Of a stretch of 64,000 nt of DNA, positions 1 through 13,600 are shown in pieces (the first letter of the stretch is position 1; each line of letters starts with the position of its first letter). The position numbers were made by a program, and so were the translations under genes. Source of the stretch: Manis javanica (taxonomy: Eukaryota > Chordata > Mammalia > Pholidota > Manidae); assembly GCF_040802235.1 (NCBI RefSeq), contig NC_133157.1, positions 29,963,501 through 30,027,500 on the forward strand, written 5' to 3'. A model generated the notes under the pieces. That model worked only from the letters and a program-made list of their open reading frames with translations. It did not search any database and had not been told where the DNA came from.

Positions 1-215
1 TCAGTTCTCTATGGGAGGCGGGGGAACTTCCTCCTATCAGGAGGCAATATAAACCCCAGACACCACAGGCCTGATGGCATCCTCTTGGAGCCCCTGCTGA
101 GTGGCAGGAGGTCTTTTCTTTTCATTCTTCGTTGAAAGAGCTTTGCTGGTTGCTCTGTTCTCTTGTCTACTGGCTTCATTCTTCATTGCCTCCAAAGCAC
201 AATCCTGGGAAAAAC
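1..215 (+). repeat. Possible partial LTR (R-U5-like)
   Basis: A TATA-like AATATAAA near 48-55 is followed by sequence with the look of an ERV R/U5 region (GCTTTGCTGG, TCTGTTCTCTTG, then a CAAAGCACAATCCTGGG end). It is cut by the window edge and I cannot name the family. Confidence 0.25.
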
Positions 216-1129
216 AGCATCTTAGCTGGTAACATCAAGACAGAAATCAAGGAGCTTGGACACCTCCCTCTCCCTCACACCCAGTTGGGGTCAGGTTCCC
301 TAGGAAATAGACTCTGAGACTTGTGTGCAGGTGTTTGGGGTGGGGGGTACATGGCTCTCAGGAACAGCACCTGTGAGGGCTGAGGGAGGGAGATTAGGGT
401 GGGTAGGAGTTTAACAGCTGGTGCAGTTTGAGTAGTGGCCTCAGCCAGTGCTATGGCAAACTCTGGACCTGGAATGGCCCTTCCTTCCGAATTGTTCCAC
501 ACTGAGGCAAGGGGAGGGACAGATACCCCCCAATTAACCTGTCACTGGATGTGGGCTGCTCTTAGGATGGGCCATGATCTTAGGTGATGTAGCTCTCTTT
601 GCTGAAGGCAATTCTGGTAGCTGCACTAGGCTGAGGGGACCCACCATCAAAGTTCCCAACATCTAGAGGGATGAGTGCCTAGCCTTTAACAGAGAACCTG
701 GGTACCACACCATAGTACCCACTACACCCTCGTACTCAAGAGTTAGTCACCAGTTGTTTTACCTGTTCCCTTTTTAACCTTCAAATAAGACTCCTTTTGT
801 CAGACTACTACTTTATTCGAAAGAATATCTGAGAGTCTAAAGACTGTGGCAGGGCTACAGAGGCACGGACCATGCAGACAGAGTTCCAGTTTTCCATATG
901 CTTACAGTCTAGTTGGGCAGTGAATAATCATCCAAATACATACTTTAAAACTATGACAAGTATTTTGAGGAAAAATTTAAAGTTCAGAATGAGATCCTAT
1001 ACAAGGGAGGTTTGTCCCACCAGAGAGTGGGGCAGAGGGAGGGAAAGCTTCTCCAAAGTGTCTTTTGAGCCACAGTCTGAAAGAGTGGGCATTAACTAGG
1101 TGTGCGCTTGGCTGTTGAGGTGGGGTGGG

Positions 1130-1345
1130 AGTGGGAGAAACATGGACAGGCTGAGGAAACTGCCTATGCAAAGGTCCTGAGATAGGTGGGACAAGGTGCT
1201 GGAGGACCTGAGAGAAGCCAGCATGTCCATAAGGCAGAAACTGAGGGGGAAGAGTAGTAAGAGATAATGAAGAGACAGGCAGGAGTCAGATCCCACAGAG
1301 CAAAGTATTTGGGTCTTTTTCCTAAAAGTAATGAAAGCCACCAAA
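1130..1345 (-). repeat. L2 LINE relic (antisense)
   Basis: The plus strand reads like the complement of the L2 3' ORF region (AAAGGTCCTGAGATAGG, then TTTGGGTCTTTTTCC near its end). It is related to the longer antisense L2 relics at 12645-13600 and 29165-30600. Confidence 0.4.
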
Positions 1346-1549
1346 CAGCTTTAATCTCTATGTTGTATAAATCATATAACTTCATTAAGCAGAATATTCA
1401 GTTATCCTAAATCACTGCAGATAAAATGGATTATATATACAAAATGATTGAAAGTTAAATTCTGCTAATGCAAAAAGAAGTTTTTTAATGCATATACTAT
1501 CATTACCACAATAGCCAGCTTCTCTACCTCTAATGGCTACTTATGGATC

Positions 1550-1810
1550 CTCTGAACAATAACACCTAGCTATTACTGCTTACTAAATGCTAGCACGTCA
1601 AGTGCTTTGCATAAATTACCTTAAGGCATTTTTTTAATCCACCTTTACCTTTATGCACCTTTAAAACATCCTTATGAAGTGGGTACTATTAAGAAACCGA
1701 GATAGAGCGCGACTTGTCCAGGTTTCCGCATCAGTAAATGGCAGAATAAGATGTGACATCAGATGTCCAGTTTAAAGCTAAAGATCTTGACTGCAACACT
1801 GAAATATCCA
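1550..1810. repeat. MIR SINE relic
   Basis: The stretch has the diverged MIR arrangement: a lead resembling the end of a tRNA-derived head, a conserved core with ATGAAGTGGGTACTATTA, then GACTTGTCCAGGTTTCC. Confidence 0.5.
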
Positions 1811-2439
1811 CCTAAGCTTTAGAAAACACCCAACCTCACCTGACTATTTCCTTGCTGCCTCGAATTTCCATTGTATCCTATTCATAAGATCAGACCCCTT
1901 TGAAAGTAGGTGTCAACCTGACTCAAGGCCAGACTTGGAACACTCACACTCTTATAGACACCACACAACAAGCCACAGAGTACTTTTTGAGGACTACCTT
2001 TAGAACCAGAACACTTTTTCCTAGTTAATTCCACTGGTCCTGACTTATTCTCCCCTTACTGGCCCATGATTTCAATGTCCCTATCTTCTGACAGCTAATC
2101 CCGCCAGTTTAAACAAGTATTTGCTAGAGAAACGCAAGCTCACCTGAGCTAAAAACTATAAGCCAAAAAAAAAAAGAAGACAACCCTACTGTAATCTTCT
2201 ACATAACATTATGATTGCTTTATCATCCTGTTTGTGATTTTGCTGTAAATCTCTATTCCTACTCGAGTTATTTTGTGTTTCAAACTCACGTTTACAATTA
2301 CAAAAATATCCGCTGGATGTCAGTCTTGAGCTTCAGTGGAAGTCTGGGACATGGCGAAGGAGTGTTCCTAGGAGAGAGCCTGAAATGGAAATTGGAGTTT
2401 GGGTGATTTCTGTGGATAAAACAAGAGTTCCTGTAGCCA

Positions 2440-2870
2440 GGATTCTCATCTGGCCATGGTTGACTAGCTCACTGCACATCTGTGGGCAATACATGGCTGT
2501 TGACTCTATGTAGAGCTCCGCCCAGTGCTCTGGGCATAACACGGTGGCACAGCTGCAAAGCTGCAGGAGAGCAGAGCAGAGGCTGGAGTGGTGGCAGCGC
2601 TGAGGACAGAGGCCCAGAGGATGGCTGTGCGGACAACTGTGCAAGAGAGGCCCAGAGGATGGCTGTGTGGGACAGCTGTGCAGGCAGAGAGGCCCAGAGG
2701 CAGAGACTGGCTTCTGCATACAGACTCGCTCTGAGTGAACGGGATTTTAGTGACTGCCATCAGGAAATAAAGTTGGGTATAACCCTTTCACCCCAAGAAT
2801 GTTTTGCTGTCAATTTCTTTGGTCGCATTGAATCCATAGTAAACTTGCCCAGGGCTGAAACCCATTGGCA
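2440..2870 (+). repeat. LTR-like sequence with a short internal tandem repeat
   Basis: Two to three imperfect units of about 38 bp, each starting AGGCCCAGAGGATGGCTGTG, lie at about 2608-2700. They are followed by an AATAAA at 2766 and a U5-like stretch ending near CCCATTGGCAGGACA. Promoter-distal repeats, a poly(A) signal and a possible primer-binding-like end suggest an old solitary LTR. The open frames across it are not gene-like. Confidence 0.35.
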
Positions 2871-2964
2871 GGACATTTCCTTTGCAGTGTGAACTAAAAC
2901 AGTAACTGCAAATTAACTTTTTGTGTGAACACAGTGGCTTTTTCATTAAGTATAAATAATTAGA

Positions 2965-3435
2965 TGATGTCACTTCTCTGCTCAGCAAGCTCCAGTGTGT
3001 CCCCTTCTCATTCAAAGTAAAAACCAAACTTACCACAGCGTACAGCAACCCACTCCCACCCATCATCCTCATCCACTTCAGCCACAAGTGCTGAACACAC
3101 CTGAAACTCTTCCCAGAAACACCTGCATGGTTGATTCTCATTAGATTCAGGCATTGTGGCCACCTTCTTTCCGAGAGCCATTCCTGGACACCCTTTGTAA
3201 AATGGCACCCAGCCCGTACCACCCCACCCGTAATGCCCTACTCCCTTAACATTGACTCATTTTTATTCATAACATCATCACATGACATATTATATTTACT
3301 TACTGATTGTTAGTCTCTCTCTGGAATGATAGCTCTCTGAAAGCAGGGACTTTATTGTTCACTACTTTATATCCAGAGCCTAGGACAATACCAGGCTTGT
3401 AGATGGTGCTCAATAATACCAAGTAAGTAAATGGC
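2965..3435 (+). repeat. L2 LINE 3' end
   Basis: Diverged but recognisable L2 order: a lead (CACTTCTCTGCTCAGCAAGC), a pyrimidine-rich middle, then the tail AAGCAGGGACTTTATTGTTC followed by GGTGCTCAATAATACC. Confidence 0.6.
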
Positions 3436-6400
3436 CTTAATTCAAAGATATTCATAAAAGAGTCCATACACTTCAAGGAGTCATTCATTTCCATTCATAA
3501 ATACTTATTAAATACCCAATGTAAGAAAGCGTTGAATTACAGGAGGTTCATTTTTTATTGATGAGAAGCACAATAAGTCTCTTACTCTTAACTCATAAAG
3601 TCTGAGTGAACACAATATTTTAGGTTTTACAAATTATATGAATGACAATCATGGCTTTCCACTGTAAGGGGATTTTATAAAAAGAGCTATATGAATGTGA
3701 CAATCAGGGCTGCCCATTGTGAAAAACTATTGTACACCAAAAGTATGATGCATGCATTCATCCCCAAACACTTCATTTACTAGCCTGCCTCCAAAAAGAT
3801 TGTTTATTCAACTCTTAAACCCTCACTGGAAGATGTTTCTGCAGAGTAGGGATCTTTCTTTGTGGTAACTTGATTCTAACTTGATTCCTTCCCTTCCCCG
3901 GCATTTGAAACCCATTTATTTTGCTTTGTCCTCAATGACAATGGAAACCACCCAGTTACCCTTCTCCAGATTCCTCAACATGCACTATTTAAAGCTGTTC
4001 CTGGTTTTGATCTTTAATTCCCAGCTAAGAGAACTATTTTTTTTTTTTTTTGCCTAGAAGACTCATGATTGTTTCATGACTTTCAAGTCCATTCTCCCCA
4101 TTCCTACACCTTATGCCCTGGGAAGAAATATAATATTCATCGTCCTTTCTGGACAAAATTTTAAAAGACAGTCAAGAAAAATAATCTACCATATGCTCAT
4201 GGCCTGGCTTTCATCAAACCACAGCAGTAAATTCAGCTTCTTTGGGACCCTAACCAATTTATTTAGCCTCTTCCCAGCCCCTATACCTTCACAGATGCTG
4301 TCATGGGGGTGAGGGGGGGAATGGGGGAGGGGGAAGGAGATGCTTAAACAGATTATGACTGGAGGATTTTTTTTTTTTAGGAATATGAGAATAACTAATA
4401 CATCTTAAGTGGTTTTACTCTCCAACACAGGTTTGCCTGTTCAGTGGTGATTTCTTTTTATGAGCGAAAGATGTATGCATCTCAGGCAGAGAATATTTTG
4501 GTGCACTTTCCTTATGGACCTACAAACTATGGTCTACCTGGACATTTTCTCTCCTGGTGAAGAAAATGTAGTCCTATTTCTTTACAGTTGACAAGCATAT
4601 GAATGTTTCCCTCTGAAACCTTTTCCATTGCTTTGAACTAGAGCCAAACACATGCCATGCAATATTCTGTTAATTTATTTCTTCTCCTATGGAAATGTTC
4701 CAAATAAATGTAGCCACTTGAAAGGTGCTAATACAATTAAAGTGATAAACTCATTTCAGTGGATCTTATTTTACTGTAAAACAACATATCTACATAGCCA
4801 GTTTGTTGAGAATTTAAAGCTTATTCAGATAATAGTCCTAATGATACTTGATAAGTTATGAATATTAGCCCATGAGATTATAAGGATAACCTTATATTAT
4901 GCTAGAGGCAAACTTCAGCCAAGAGTAATACTTTGAACCAAACCCTCCAGACTGTTGTGCTCACTGTAGTTCTAAATTTAAGCTTAGAACACTATTTATT
5001 GTTTCTCTTATTTTGAAACAGATTGTATCAAGGCAGGTTTGTAAACCAGACAGCAGAGGATGGAGAATTCTTGCCTTAGAAAGGTAATGATAGTCACAGA
5101 CTGATCAGGAGAAAATTCTTGAAATGAGAGCCCAAGAGAATTGTTCAGAAGAATAACCTTACCCAGTCCTTCCCTCAAACTGCCCCAGTTTTCTCACAAA
5201 AACCCATTTCCCCCTTTCTGTACTTCAACTGACAAGTGTGTTCTCCAGCCTCTCCTCTGGGCTGTGGTCTGTAATACCCTCTTTCCAGCCCTCCACTTGG
5301 TCCTCACTGAAGATTAGCACCTCAATTCAATGTGTCCAAAGTAGGCCTCAGAAGAGTAGTAGCCACCTTCATTAGACTGTTTCACTCTGCACATTAGGCC
5401 TCAATATCACAAACCAGGTTGTGCCTTGAAATTGGACCCTATGTGCTAGTGTAGTAGGTTTTTTGGCCCAGGAGTTCCAGCCTCTCTGCCTCCCATCTCC
5501 TTACTGCCTGCCCACCTGAGCTGCGTTCCTCAGAGGGGAGGTCCTCCATTCCTGCTGCCCCCCACCAGGGATTGAGTACCTGAGGTAGGCTTGCAGGCTT
5601 CACTGCCAACTGATGAAATGAACTCCGCTTCTGCTCCACAAACCTCGCTCACCCTACATACACCAGAGCATGCAGGTGTCAGGCAGGTAGGAGGGTCTAT
5701 CTCCTGTCTCCGTTCTAAGGCATATTCACAATAGCATTGATGGATACTCTACATTTGGAGGATTTATTGGACATTTGCCCACCAGTAATAAAGATGACAC
5801 CTTGGTCTCCATTTTCTTGGTGATCCTTACCTCAACTTTTCCATCAGCCAGAACCTTGGAGAAAAAAAAATGGGTTGCATCAAGCCCCATCTTCAAACCC
5901 CTAATACATCTGACTCAGGTCTAATGCAACAGACACCAAGGGATGAAATCAAGGCTCTTGCTACAGCCATGGCAGCTGGTATAGTAGCCACATGAACCTG
6001 GGCAACTGCCTCAGCCCATGTACCCGGTTACAGCAACTTGTACTGCCGTGCAGCTTCAACTGACATTAGGAAAAAAAAACCCAGAAATCAGAAAAATAAG
6101 AACTCCATTCTAACAATCAGGAGTAGCTTCTTTTTGGACCACACAATAAGCAGAAATCTGGCCTTGAGCACAGATGAGAGAGAACCTCTCACAATGGCCT
6201 TAGACCTAAAAGGCCACACTGTTCCTCAAGGACTTTGGGGTCCTGGTGGAGACGGCGAGGCACTTTTCAGAGGCAAGAAAGGATCACTTCAAATCAGGCT
6301 TCGTGTGAAGCATGAGTGAGAGCTGTGACAGCCGGACGCAGACCCCCAGTGTGGGAGCTTTCCGAGTCCAGGCACAGCTCGTTTCTTGGGCTACGCCGAA

Positions 6401-6679
6401 GGACAAGCAGCCAAGGCTGTCCAAGCATTGAGTAAAAGGAAAATTGGGACAGTGTTGTTTCAGAATCCCAGGATGAAATATCCTGCTTCCCATTTCAGTG
6501 AACGGCACAGCCACTTGCCCAGGTCAGAAATCTGGGCTATCATTGGCTCCCCATCCCAACCCACATCCAGGTTTATCCTGTTCATGCTTCAGTCAGGTGC
6601 TACTCTCTAACCTGGAAAAATGCAAGGCCTGAATAACGGGGCTCTGCCACTCATACATTAACAGAGAGTCCTTCCATAA

Positions 6680-7395
6680 ACATCAATCACATCTCTCAAC
6701 AGCTTAAAATCCCTCAATGGCTGTCTACAGCCTTTGACATAAAACCCAAAACACCTTCACACAACCTCTCTAGCTGCAAACTGCCTTGAATACTGTTATT
6801 TAGCCAACACTTGATAGGTCTTGAAATGCCAACTTAAGCATCATTTTCTCTAGCTTTCCCTGGCAGCCTCTCCCCAGCTTAAGATGCTCTTCCTCTGTGC
6901 TCCCACATCCTTTCTTAAATCTGAGGATGTAGTCACATTGTGCAATGATGCTGTGTTACCTATCTCCCCTCCAGGGGAAAAGTTCCTTAAGAGCAGAGAC
7001 CATGTCTTTCATCTCTGGATTCAGAAGGCTAACACACGGGAGGCTCCCCAAGCGCTAGTGACCCAAAAGACAGTTCCTGCCCTTGCGAAGCTCAGTCTAG
7101 TTTAGAAAACAGTAACACAAATAAACCAGAAAACGATGGGCTAAATAGATGTATGATTAAAATTCTATATAAATACCTTCCATCTGTATGGCTCCATCGT
7201 CTCTCACACAACACTAGTCACATTACTGAATTTCTACTTGACAGTTTCCCAAAACACTGGGAGCCGAGAAAAGGATTGGAAAAGGATGGGGGAAGGTGGG
7301 GGAGACTGAGTTCTGTTCATCTTTGAATCCTCAGTGCCTAACAAAGACCCTGGCACATAAAGGTGACAGAGATACTTAATAAATGGAGTAATCAA
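6680..7395 (+). repeat. L2 LINE 3' end
   Basis: It holds L2-like AAAATCCCTCAATGGCTGTC, TTAAGAGCAGAGACCATGTC and a tail near 7330-7385 (CAGTGCCTAACAAAGACCC, then AATAAATGG). The middle, 7020-7310, is less clear and may include another insertion. Confidence 0.5.
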
Positions 7396-9935
7396 TCATG
7401 CCCTTCAAAGAGGGCGGGAGGTGACTAAGCTAAAATGAGGAAACTGACCTTATCACTGAACCTGAAAGTCATATCTGAGAGACAAATGGCATGAGCAAAG
7501 GCATCAGGTGGCACAGAAGTCTGGGAGGGCCGTTGACAAGCACAGCTGATTTTAGGAAGATGCTGAAGGAAATTCAAAGCCTGAGGATATGCTGCCTCTC
7601 CAGGCTATCCTCCCGGGGATCCTTGGATGTCCTAGAGACACACGGTGAAGAGGGATTCACCATCTCTATGCCATTAAAAATACATTAAGGATTCCGACTG
7701 GCAAGGATAGCTATAAATCCTCAGACACAGCCTAATTAAGAGGTGGTTCACAAGAATCACACACAATTCAACACCAAGGTGTGTGCACTGGTTATTCCCT
7801 GGAGACCAGGTATTAGCACACACTACTTAAAACAGAATTGAGGATGGAAACACAGTGATTGGTACCCCTAGTCTTGAATCAAATGTGCCGGAGCAATTTA
7901 TTTGGGGACCATAATCTGTAATGTCTTCGTAGGGCTCAACAAAAGAAGCTATGAAGAACATGTCTCTAAGATAAAAAAAAAAAAGGCCTAGGAATTTCCT
8001 GGAATGGAATTGCAGTTAGCAATGATTCTGTGAATTATTTCACACAACATAACCCATGCTCTTTAGGTGATGGAATCACAATGGACTTCAGGCTTTGTTC
8101 TAAACCCAACCCTTAAATATGCACTGAAGGCAAAGAATGAAGTCAAAATGAAAACACTGTATTTTGGTTTGTTATTTTTAATTTATGAAAACTTCTTCAA
8201 GGGTGTTCACACACACCACAAACACATCTCAGCAAGCTGAATTTTCATGCTCCTCTTCTGGCCATTTCACCTCTGGCCTGTTCCTCTGACTTGCCAGAAG
8301 CAGAGCAGCACTTCCCTCCTCTATTGTCTATTCTGCAGAGGCGCTTGGAGCGGGCTCCATGCCTCAGAGTCTATGGACATTGAGTTGTTCTGCCTCATAC
8401 AAAAGAGCTTAAGTTCTACTTACGGTTTTATTTGAATAAAATGATTAATATCTAACATGCACGATTTCAAAAGCACAGAAGAGTAAAATAAGCAGAAAAT
8501 CTGTTGTGTTGTCTGCAACTATCAAAACTTGCATTAAATGGCAATGTGTTGAGTTTTCAGCTTGTTACAAATTGATATTCTTTATATTAAGAAAACAGGG
8601 TAGAAAGAGGAAGAAAAATGATAAACGTGGACTTGAGGAATGCCCTAAATATGGGGAACATTTTCAAGAGACAGACGTGACACGGAGAGAAAAATCCTAG
8701 TTCCAAGAAAGCACTATAAGGTTACAATGAACTTTGGGGAACATGAAATTGTTTTAGTGTTTCTGGGGGTTGAACAAAGTCCTCCATAAAGAAGAGCTGA
8801 CCAGGTTCTAATACTTTCCACATCAAAATTCAAACCTATCGATATGGGAAATATTCCAGAACATGTCAAGTCTGGCTCTATACCAGGTCAGAAAGCAGGA
8901 ACTTCACAAAAATTCCTTGACAGTAATATTTGCAGAAAAACATTTTACCCCAGTTGAAATGTACCATGTGTAGGGCTAGGTAAAAGAAAAAGCTTATAAC
9001 TCCTTTGCATTCTTAACCTAGAGACATAGCTATTATAGGAAGGATTACTGTATCAGATTCATGCCATTTTGTTTGCATTATTAGTAAAAAGCATTTACAA
9101 ATAGGACACTGACATCAAACTTATTCAAATGTATTATGGTTTTAAGGAAATACGTGATTAAGCATGCAAACTCTTTCTAAACTATAACATTTTAAGTCAC
9201 TTTCAAAATATTGTTCCATGTTGTATATTCTATATTCAATATAATAAGGTAACAAGATGAACAATTCATGATTTCCTGTATTCATACAGAGTAAATAGGA
9301 AATGATGCTGGGTCAAACTCCCAAACCAAAATACCTGAGTAACTATGAAATATTTTAAAGCTGATTTGTGTTTTTCATGTGTGTCTCTGCATATGTGCAC
9401 ATTTATTATGAATTTTAACTAGATGAGCATACAAAACTGATCTGAAAGCTGCTTGTCCAAACTCTTCAAATTCAACAATTCCATCATTTCTTCCATATTA
9501 TAAAACTAGAAGATATATAAGCATACCAGAAGTACAGAACCAGTATGAACATTTCTCTTTCTTTAGCAACAGTACCTAACTTCCAGATTAGCTACATGTA
9601 AAACTCACAGGAAAGTGGAATCTGGCTACCTCCCAAAGAACTCCTATGAACACTGTTCTGTACAGCTGGGCCCTGAGTAGTTTGCTCTGGAAAACAGAAA
9701 TATCTGAGGTCATTTCCAAACCCATGTACCAGGGCTGACTTTCAAAAGGCCTGTGAAGACATAGCCACAGTTTTATGTTTCACGCTGCTCAAACAAATGT
9801 TGCTCTAGTCCACCCGATCTAAGTAAGTAGAAAAGGATTTTCCAAGAAACATTTTAAGATTCAATTTAAACCCAAGGCCTGGTTTTACTGTTTGACAAAA
9901 AAAAAAAAAAAAAAAAAACACCAGTCACCTACACA

Positions 9936-9941
9936 TTTATT
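9936..9941 (-). terminator. CAVIN4: Candidate CAVIN4 polyadenylation signal
   Basis: The minus strand reads AATAAA about 860 nt after the CAVIN4 stop. It is followed by GT-rich sequence and then a long T run (the A run at about 9898-9918 on the plus strand). This is the first clear canonical hexamer I found downstream of the stop, so it is a reasonable end for the 3' UTR. The T run could instead be an unrelated simple repeat. Confidence 0.35.
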
Positions 9942-10798
9942 TTTCCTCCCTGATTCTGTGAAAAGGCTTCTGAAGACCAACTTTAGTTTCTGTTCAACTT
10001 AGGTCCTCACTGCTTGGTGCTCAGGGCTTTTTCAGAAGGTGTAATTATTTAGATTGTTTTTGAAGAATGAGTGGGGTTTGTTTTCTCTAGATGTGCTTCT
10101 TGTACCCCTAGAGGTTATAATATTTCCTTTGACCTTCACAATAGTTCTCTGCGATGGGCAGGTCAGGCAATCCATTTTACTGATTGGCTTATTAGCAGAT
10201 GACTTGCAAGTGGCTCACTATAAGCAAAGTTGTGATGCCAGAACCAAACGCTCAAGTCCAGACCTTCCATTTTATATGCAGAAACACCAAGGAGTGTGAT
10301 GGCTAATTTACTGATGAATCTGTTCATCTGAACATATGGATGATATAATTCACACATGAGTTTTTCTCGTTTGAGCTTAGGCACAACATTAACCTAGACC
10401 AAAGCTGAGAGCTCACTTGTAAATGATGGGCACAAATTTATCCTTCATTTGTTTTAGACTACCAAACACCTGAACAGCCCTCACTCAGACAAACAATTTT
10501 TCTGGCAGGCAAGAGAAGGGCACTTACAAATCCACAGCTGCCATAAGAGTCACATGAGAGAGAAAGCTGATAGAATCATATAATCCCAGGGGAGGAAAAA
10601 ATAAATTCCCAAGGAAGTTGTAAGGAAAGGTGTATAATATTTGTATTATCTTTTAAGATTTTAAACCTAAGAAATGAAACAGCCATACTATTTATGTGTT
10701 CCTTTATGGCATATAAACGTAAATGACTATACTATTTAAACTAGAACTATGTGATTATGGAGATTAATGCTTATATTATACTTAGTGCCTCTTTATGA

Positions 10799-11476
10799 TT
10801 ACTGCTTTAAATCTAGCAGAAGAGACTCATCATCCCCTACTTTCACTTGGGGTTTAAAAGTTACTTTTAAAGGCTCAGGGGTGGAGATTTCCCTTTGTTC
10901 TTGGGGAGGATACACTGCGCTGGCCTCCTCACGGTCTGTTTCACTGAGCTCATCAGTGTAGAGCTCACCCATGGGGACCAGAGACTCACTCCTGGCAATG
11001 AAGTCCACACCCATCTCCCTGACCTCTTCTGGACCTTCCACCACAGTTCGCTCTTTAGCTTTCCGCAGGCTCCGCATCTTAAAAGCTTCCCTTGAGGGAG
11101 CAGCACTGGAAATAGATTTCTTAAACCTTTCCCCTGACTGTTTCAGCCTCTCTCCTGACTGCCTCAACCTTTCTCCCGACTGTTTTAACCTCTCTCTCCT
11201 CTCTGGGGTCACTATTCTAGTTCTAATTCTGTTCACTTTCTTGTCAAAATTCTGCCGTGTCTTCTCCATGTTTTCTTTAGAAAATGCCTTTTTGATATTA
11301 TCAATGCGCTCCTTGCCTGACTTTCTAAGCCTGGCAGATCTGCTTTCTTCAACGTAATATTCTTCATCTGAAGACAGGTCTCCTGGGGGGTCAAGGACAT
11401 CGTCATCTGCCTCTTGATTCTCAGTTAGGTTTCTGTCTTTAACAATAGACAGGGATGTTGGACACCGAAGCTCCTC
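10799..11476 (-). CDS. CAVIN4: CAVIN4 coding exon 2 (residues 137-361 and stop)
   Basis: This is the C-terminal half of cavin-4. A pyrimidine-rich tract and CAG acceptor end at 11477, and the exon begins GAG GAG CTT ([10 protein letters not shown]), in phase with exon 1, giving 361 residues in all. Human cavin-4 is about 364. Visible parts are an acidic stretch ([13 protein letters not shown], about 170-181), a basic region of the cavin HR2 type (about 182-230), four near-tandem seven-residue units of the RLKQSGE type at about 232-256, a Ser-rich basic segment, and an acidic end finishing [11 protein letters not shown] before TAA. The open frame continues upstream of the acceptor for about 33 codons, but that part is intronic. 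No frameshift or stop is present. Confidence 0.96.
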   Translation of the reverse strand, partial: EELRCPTSLSIVKDRNLTENQEADDDVLDPPGDLSSDEEYYVEESRSARLRKSGKERIDNIKKAFSKENMEKTRQNFDKKVNRIRTRIVTPERRERLKQSGERLRQSGERLKQSGERFKKSISSAAPSREAFKMRSLRKAKERTVVEGPEEVREMGVDFIARSESLVPMGELYTDELSETDREEASAVYPPQEQREISTPEPLKVTFKPQVKVGDDESLLLDLKQ

Positions 11477-11589
11477 CTGAAGGACAGAAAAGGAAAGCAT
11501 GTTAGAGATCAGTTCTCTTACCTCCTGGCCATGCCTTTTCAGTCTCCATGGGCCACTGATCCGCTGGCCTCTCAAATGCTGGTGTTTCT

Positions 11590-12630
11590 CAGGATTTTCC
11601 TCACCTTGGTCCTTTTTTCTTCATCTCCCAAGCTCACCCTAAGCAACCTTTCCACTCCTCGGCCTTCAAATCCAATTGGAAATAAACTCAAAAATATTTT
11701 ATCTTCACCTCTCCCCTTCTCCTATGATGAAAACATGTTTCTGTGCCACCCAGATGCAACACAGGCAACCTCAAACTTTACATGTCCAAAAATCAAGGCC
11801 CATCCAGCATCATCTCCACAGCGACTTCTTTTCCTGGACCTCTCAACACCAATACCCATCCAAATGCCCACCCAGATAGAAACTTCAGAATCATTATCCC
11901 AAATATTTCCTGTCCTTCTCAACCCATATCCAACTGGTCACCAAGGGCTGTCCTTACAGTGCTTAATAACTCCTCTGTTCCCTCCTCCTTCCTCCTTGCC
12001 TCTGCCATGCCCTAATTCAAGTCCTTATCATCTCAGGCTTAAACTGTGCAATACTTCTACCTCCAAAATATCACCTAAGAGTTTCCTGAGAAATATTTCT
12101 AGTGCAGAGCTCGGATCACATCCTTTCGTTAATTTAAAACTTTTGGAAGCTCACTGATATCCAAAGGAGAGAGTTCAAGTTCTTCAACATGATTAGAAGA
12201 CTCTTTAGTTTGAGCTAAACTGCTTTCCCACTCCTCCAGCCAGCAACACACAGCCACTCCCAGTTCCTCAAACACATTTTCACCCCTCCATGCCTTTGGA
12301 TATGTGGTTTTTGCTACCTTCAATGCCCCTTCACTCTCTTTTTAGCTTTGTGAACAAAATCCTTCTTCAAGAATAAATTCATATGTCCTCAACTTCCCCA
12401 AGAGGCTAATTCTGTCTCCAATTAATACCAAAGTAACAGGTATCTACCTCTATTTATAACATTTATCACATTTTGGATGAATTGGAACTTACTTAAACAC
12501 ATCTCCCTAAGACCTTCACTAAATAATAGTTTCCATGAAAGCAGAGATGTATCTTATTTATGTTTTATGCCCAGCACCTATCAGAGTGCCTTGTGCATAG
12601 TGGGCAAACTCAATAAATTACTGCTGGAGT
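11590..12630 (+). repeat. L2 LINE 3' region (sense)
   Basis: Pyrimidine-rich L2-like sequence ends in the family tail (GAAAGCAGAGATGTATC, then CAGAGTGCCTTGTGCATAG and CTCAATAAATTAC). A 208-codon open frame inside it has no recognisable domain. Confidence 0.45.
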
Positions 12631-12644
12631 AGAGGCATATGTCT

Positions 12645-13600
12645 TCATTCAACCTATAGTTACTAAGCACCTACCACGCACCAGTCAATGTTCTAGAAAT
12701 TGAGAAGCTCCTGTGAAGAAAAAAAAGAGTAAAAGAACTTGTATTCTTGCAGAGAGAAATAAACAAGTTAAATACATAGCATATTGGATGGTGGTAAGTG
12801 CTAAGGTGAAAAACAAAGCCAGGAAGGGGGATACAGTGTGACTGGGGAGGATCCTCCATGAGGTTTCACTAATAAGGGGACAACCTAACCTTGACCTGAA
12901 GGTAATGCATACATCTGGGAGGAGAGGCGAAAGAATAACAAGGGAGGTGTGGCTGGAGTAGAGTGGTCAAGGGGCAAGAAGAGGGGGAAAGAGAGTGAGA
13001 GGACAGCGGGGGGCCAGCTCATGCAGGGCTCTGTGACCAATAATAAGGACCACACCTCTTATTCTGTGTGTGATGGAGAGCCTTTTAAAAAGTTTTAAGA
13101 GAAGAGTGACATGATTTGACCCATGTTGTAAAAGAACCAATCACTGTTGGAAGAGGGCATGGAGGCAAGATAAGAAGCAGAGTGAGCAGCTGGAGACCAC
13201 TGAGGTAAGTCAGGTGGGAGATGAAGCGGGTGTCGGCAGAGGTGGTGGGGAGATGTGGTCTGACTCCAGATGTACTTTGAAGGCAGGTGCAAACAGGATT
13301 TGCTGCTAGATTTGGATGAACTGTTAACATGGAAGGTGATTTTCAAGCACATGGCCTGAGCAACTGAAGGACAGATTTGCCATTAACTGAGATGGCAAAG
13401 ACGGCAGGGGGAACAGACTGGAGGGGAAGGCTGGGATCTGAACATGTGGACTTTGAGATGCCCAACAGGACAGCCAAGCAGAGATGTCAAGTAGGAAGCT
13501 GAGTACATAGGAGGGGAGTTCAGGACAGAGGTCTACACTAGAGATATAAAAGTAAGAGTTATAATAGTAAGATGAATTAAAAATCATGACTGATGAAAGA
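12645..13600 (-). repeat. L2 LINE relic (antisense), tail to tail with the previous one
   Basis: It starts with the complement of the L2 tail (CTAAGCACCTACCACGCACC) and continues through CTCATGCAGGGCTCTGTG and GAGAAGAGTGACATGATTTG. Read on the minus strand these correspond to the decayed L2 coding region. Confidence 0.55.

Larger units (their letters stand above)
1..9935. other. Gene-free flank downstream of CAVIN4
   Basis: No exon, RNA gene or young transposon was recognised. Old repeats are listed separately: LTR-like pieces at 1-215 and 2440-2870, antisense L2 at about 1130-1345, MIR at about 1550-1810, and L2 at 2965-3435 and 6680-7395. The stretches 3500-6600 and 7400-9900 show nothing I can name beyond short A or T runs. 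Confidence 0.6.

Noticed and set aside
2482..2892. 136-codon frame and its antisense partners
   Set aside because: They run through LTR-like tandem repeats and look like by-products of composition.
11477..11575. Extension of the CAVIN4 exon 2 frame upstream to an in-frame start
   Set aside because: It crosses a good CAG acceptor with a pyrimidine tract, and only the part after 11476 matches the cavin family.
11531..12157. 208-codon frame in the CAVIN4 intron
   Set aside because: It is Ser/Pro-rich, lies in L2-like sequence and shows no domain or splice context.
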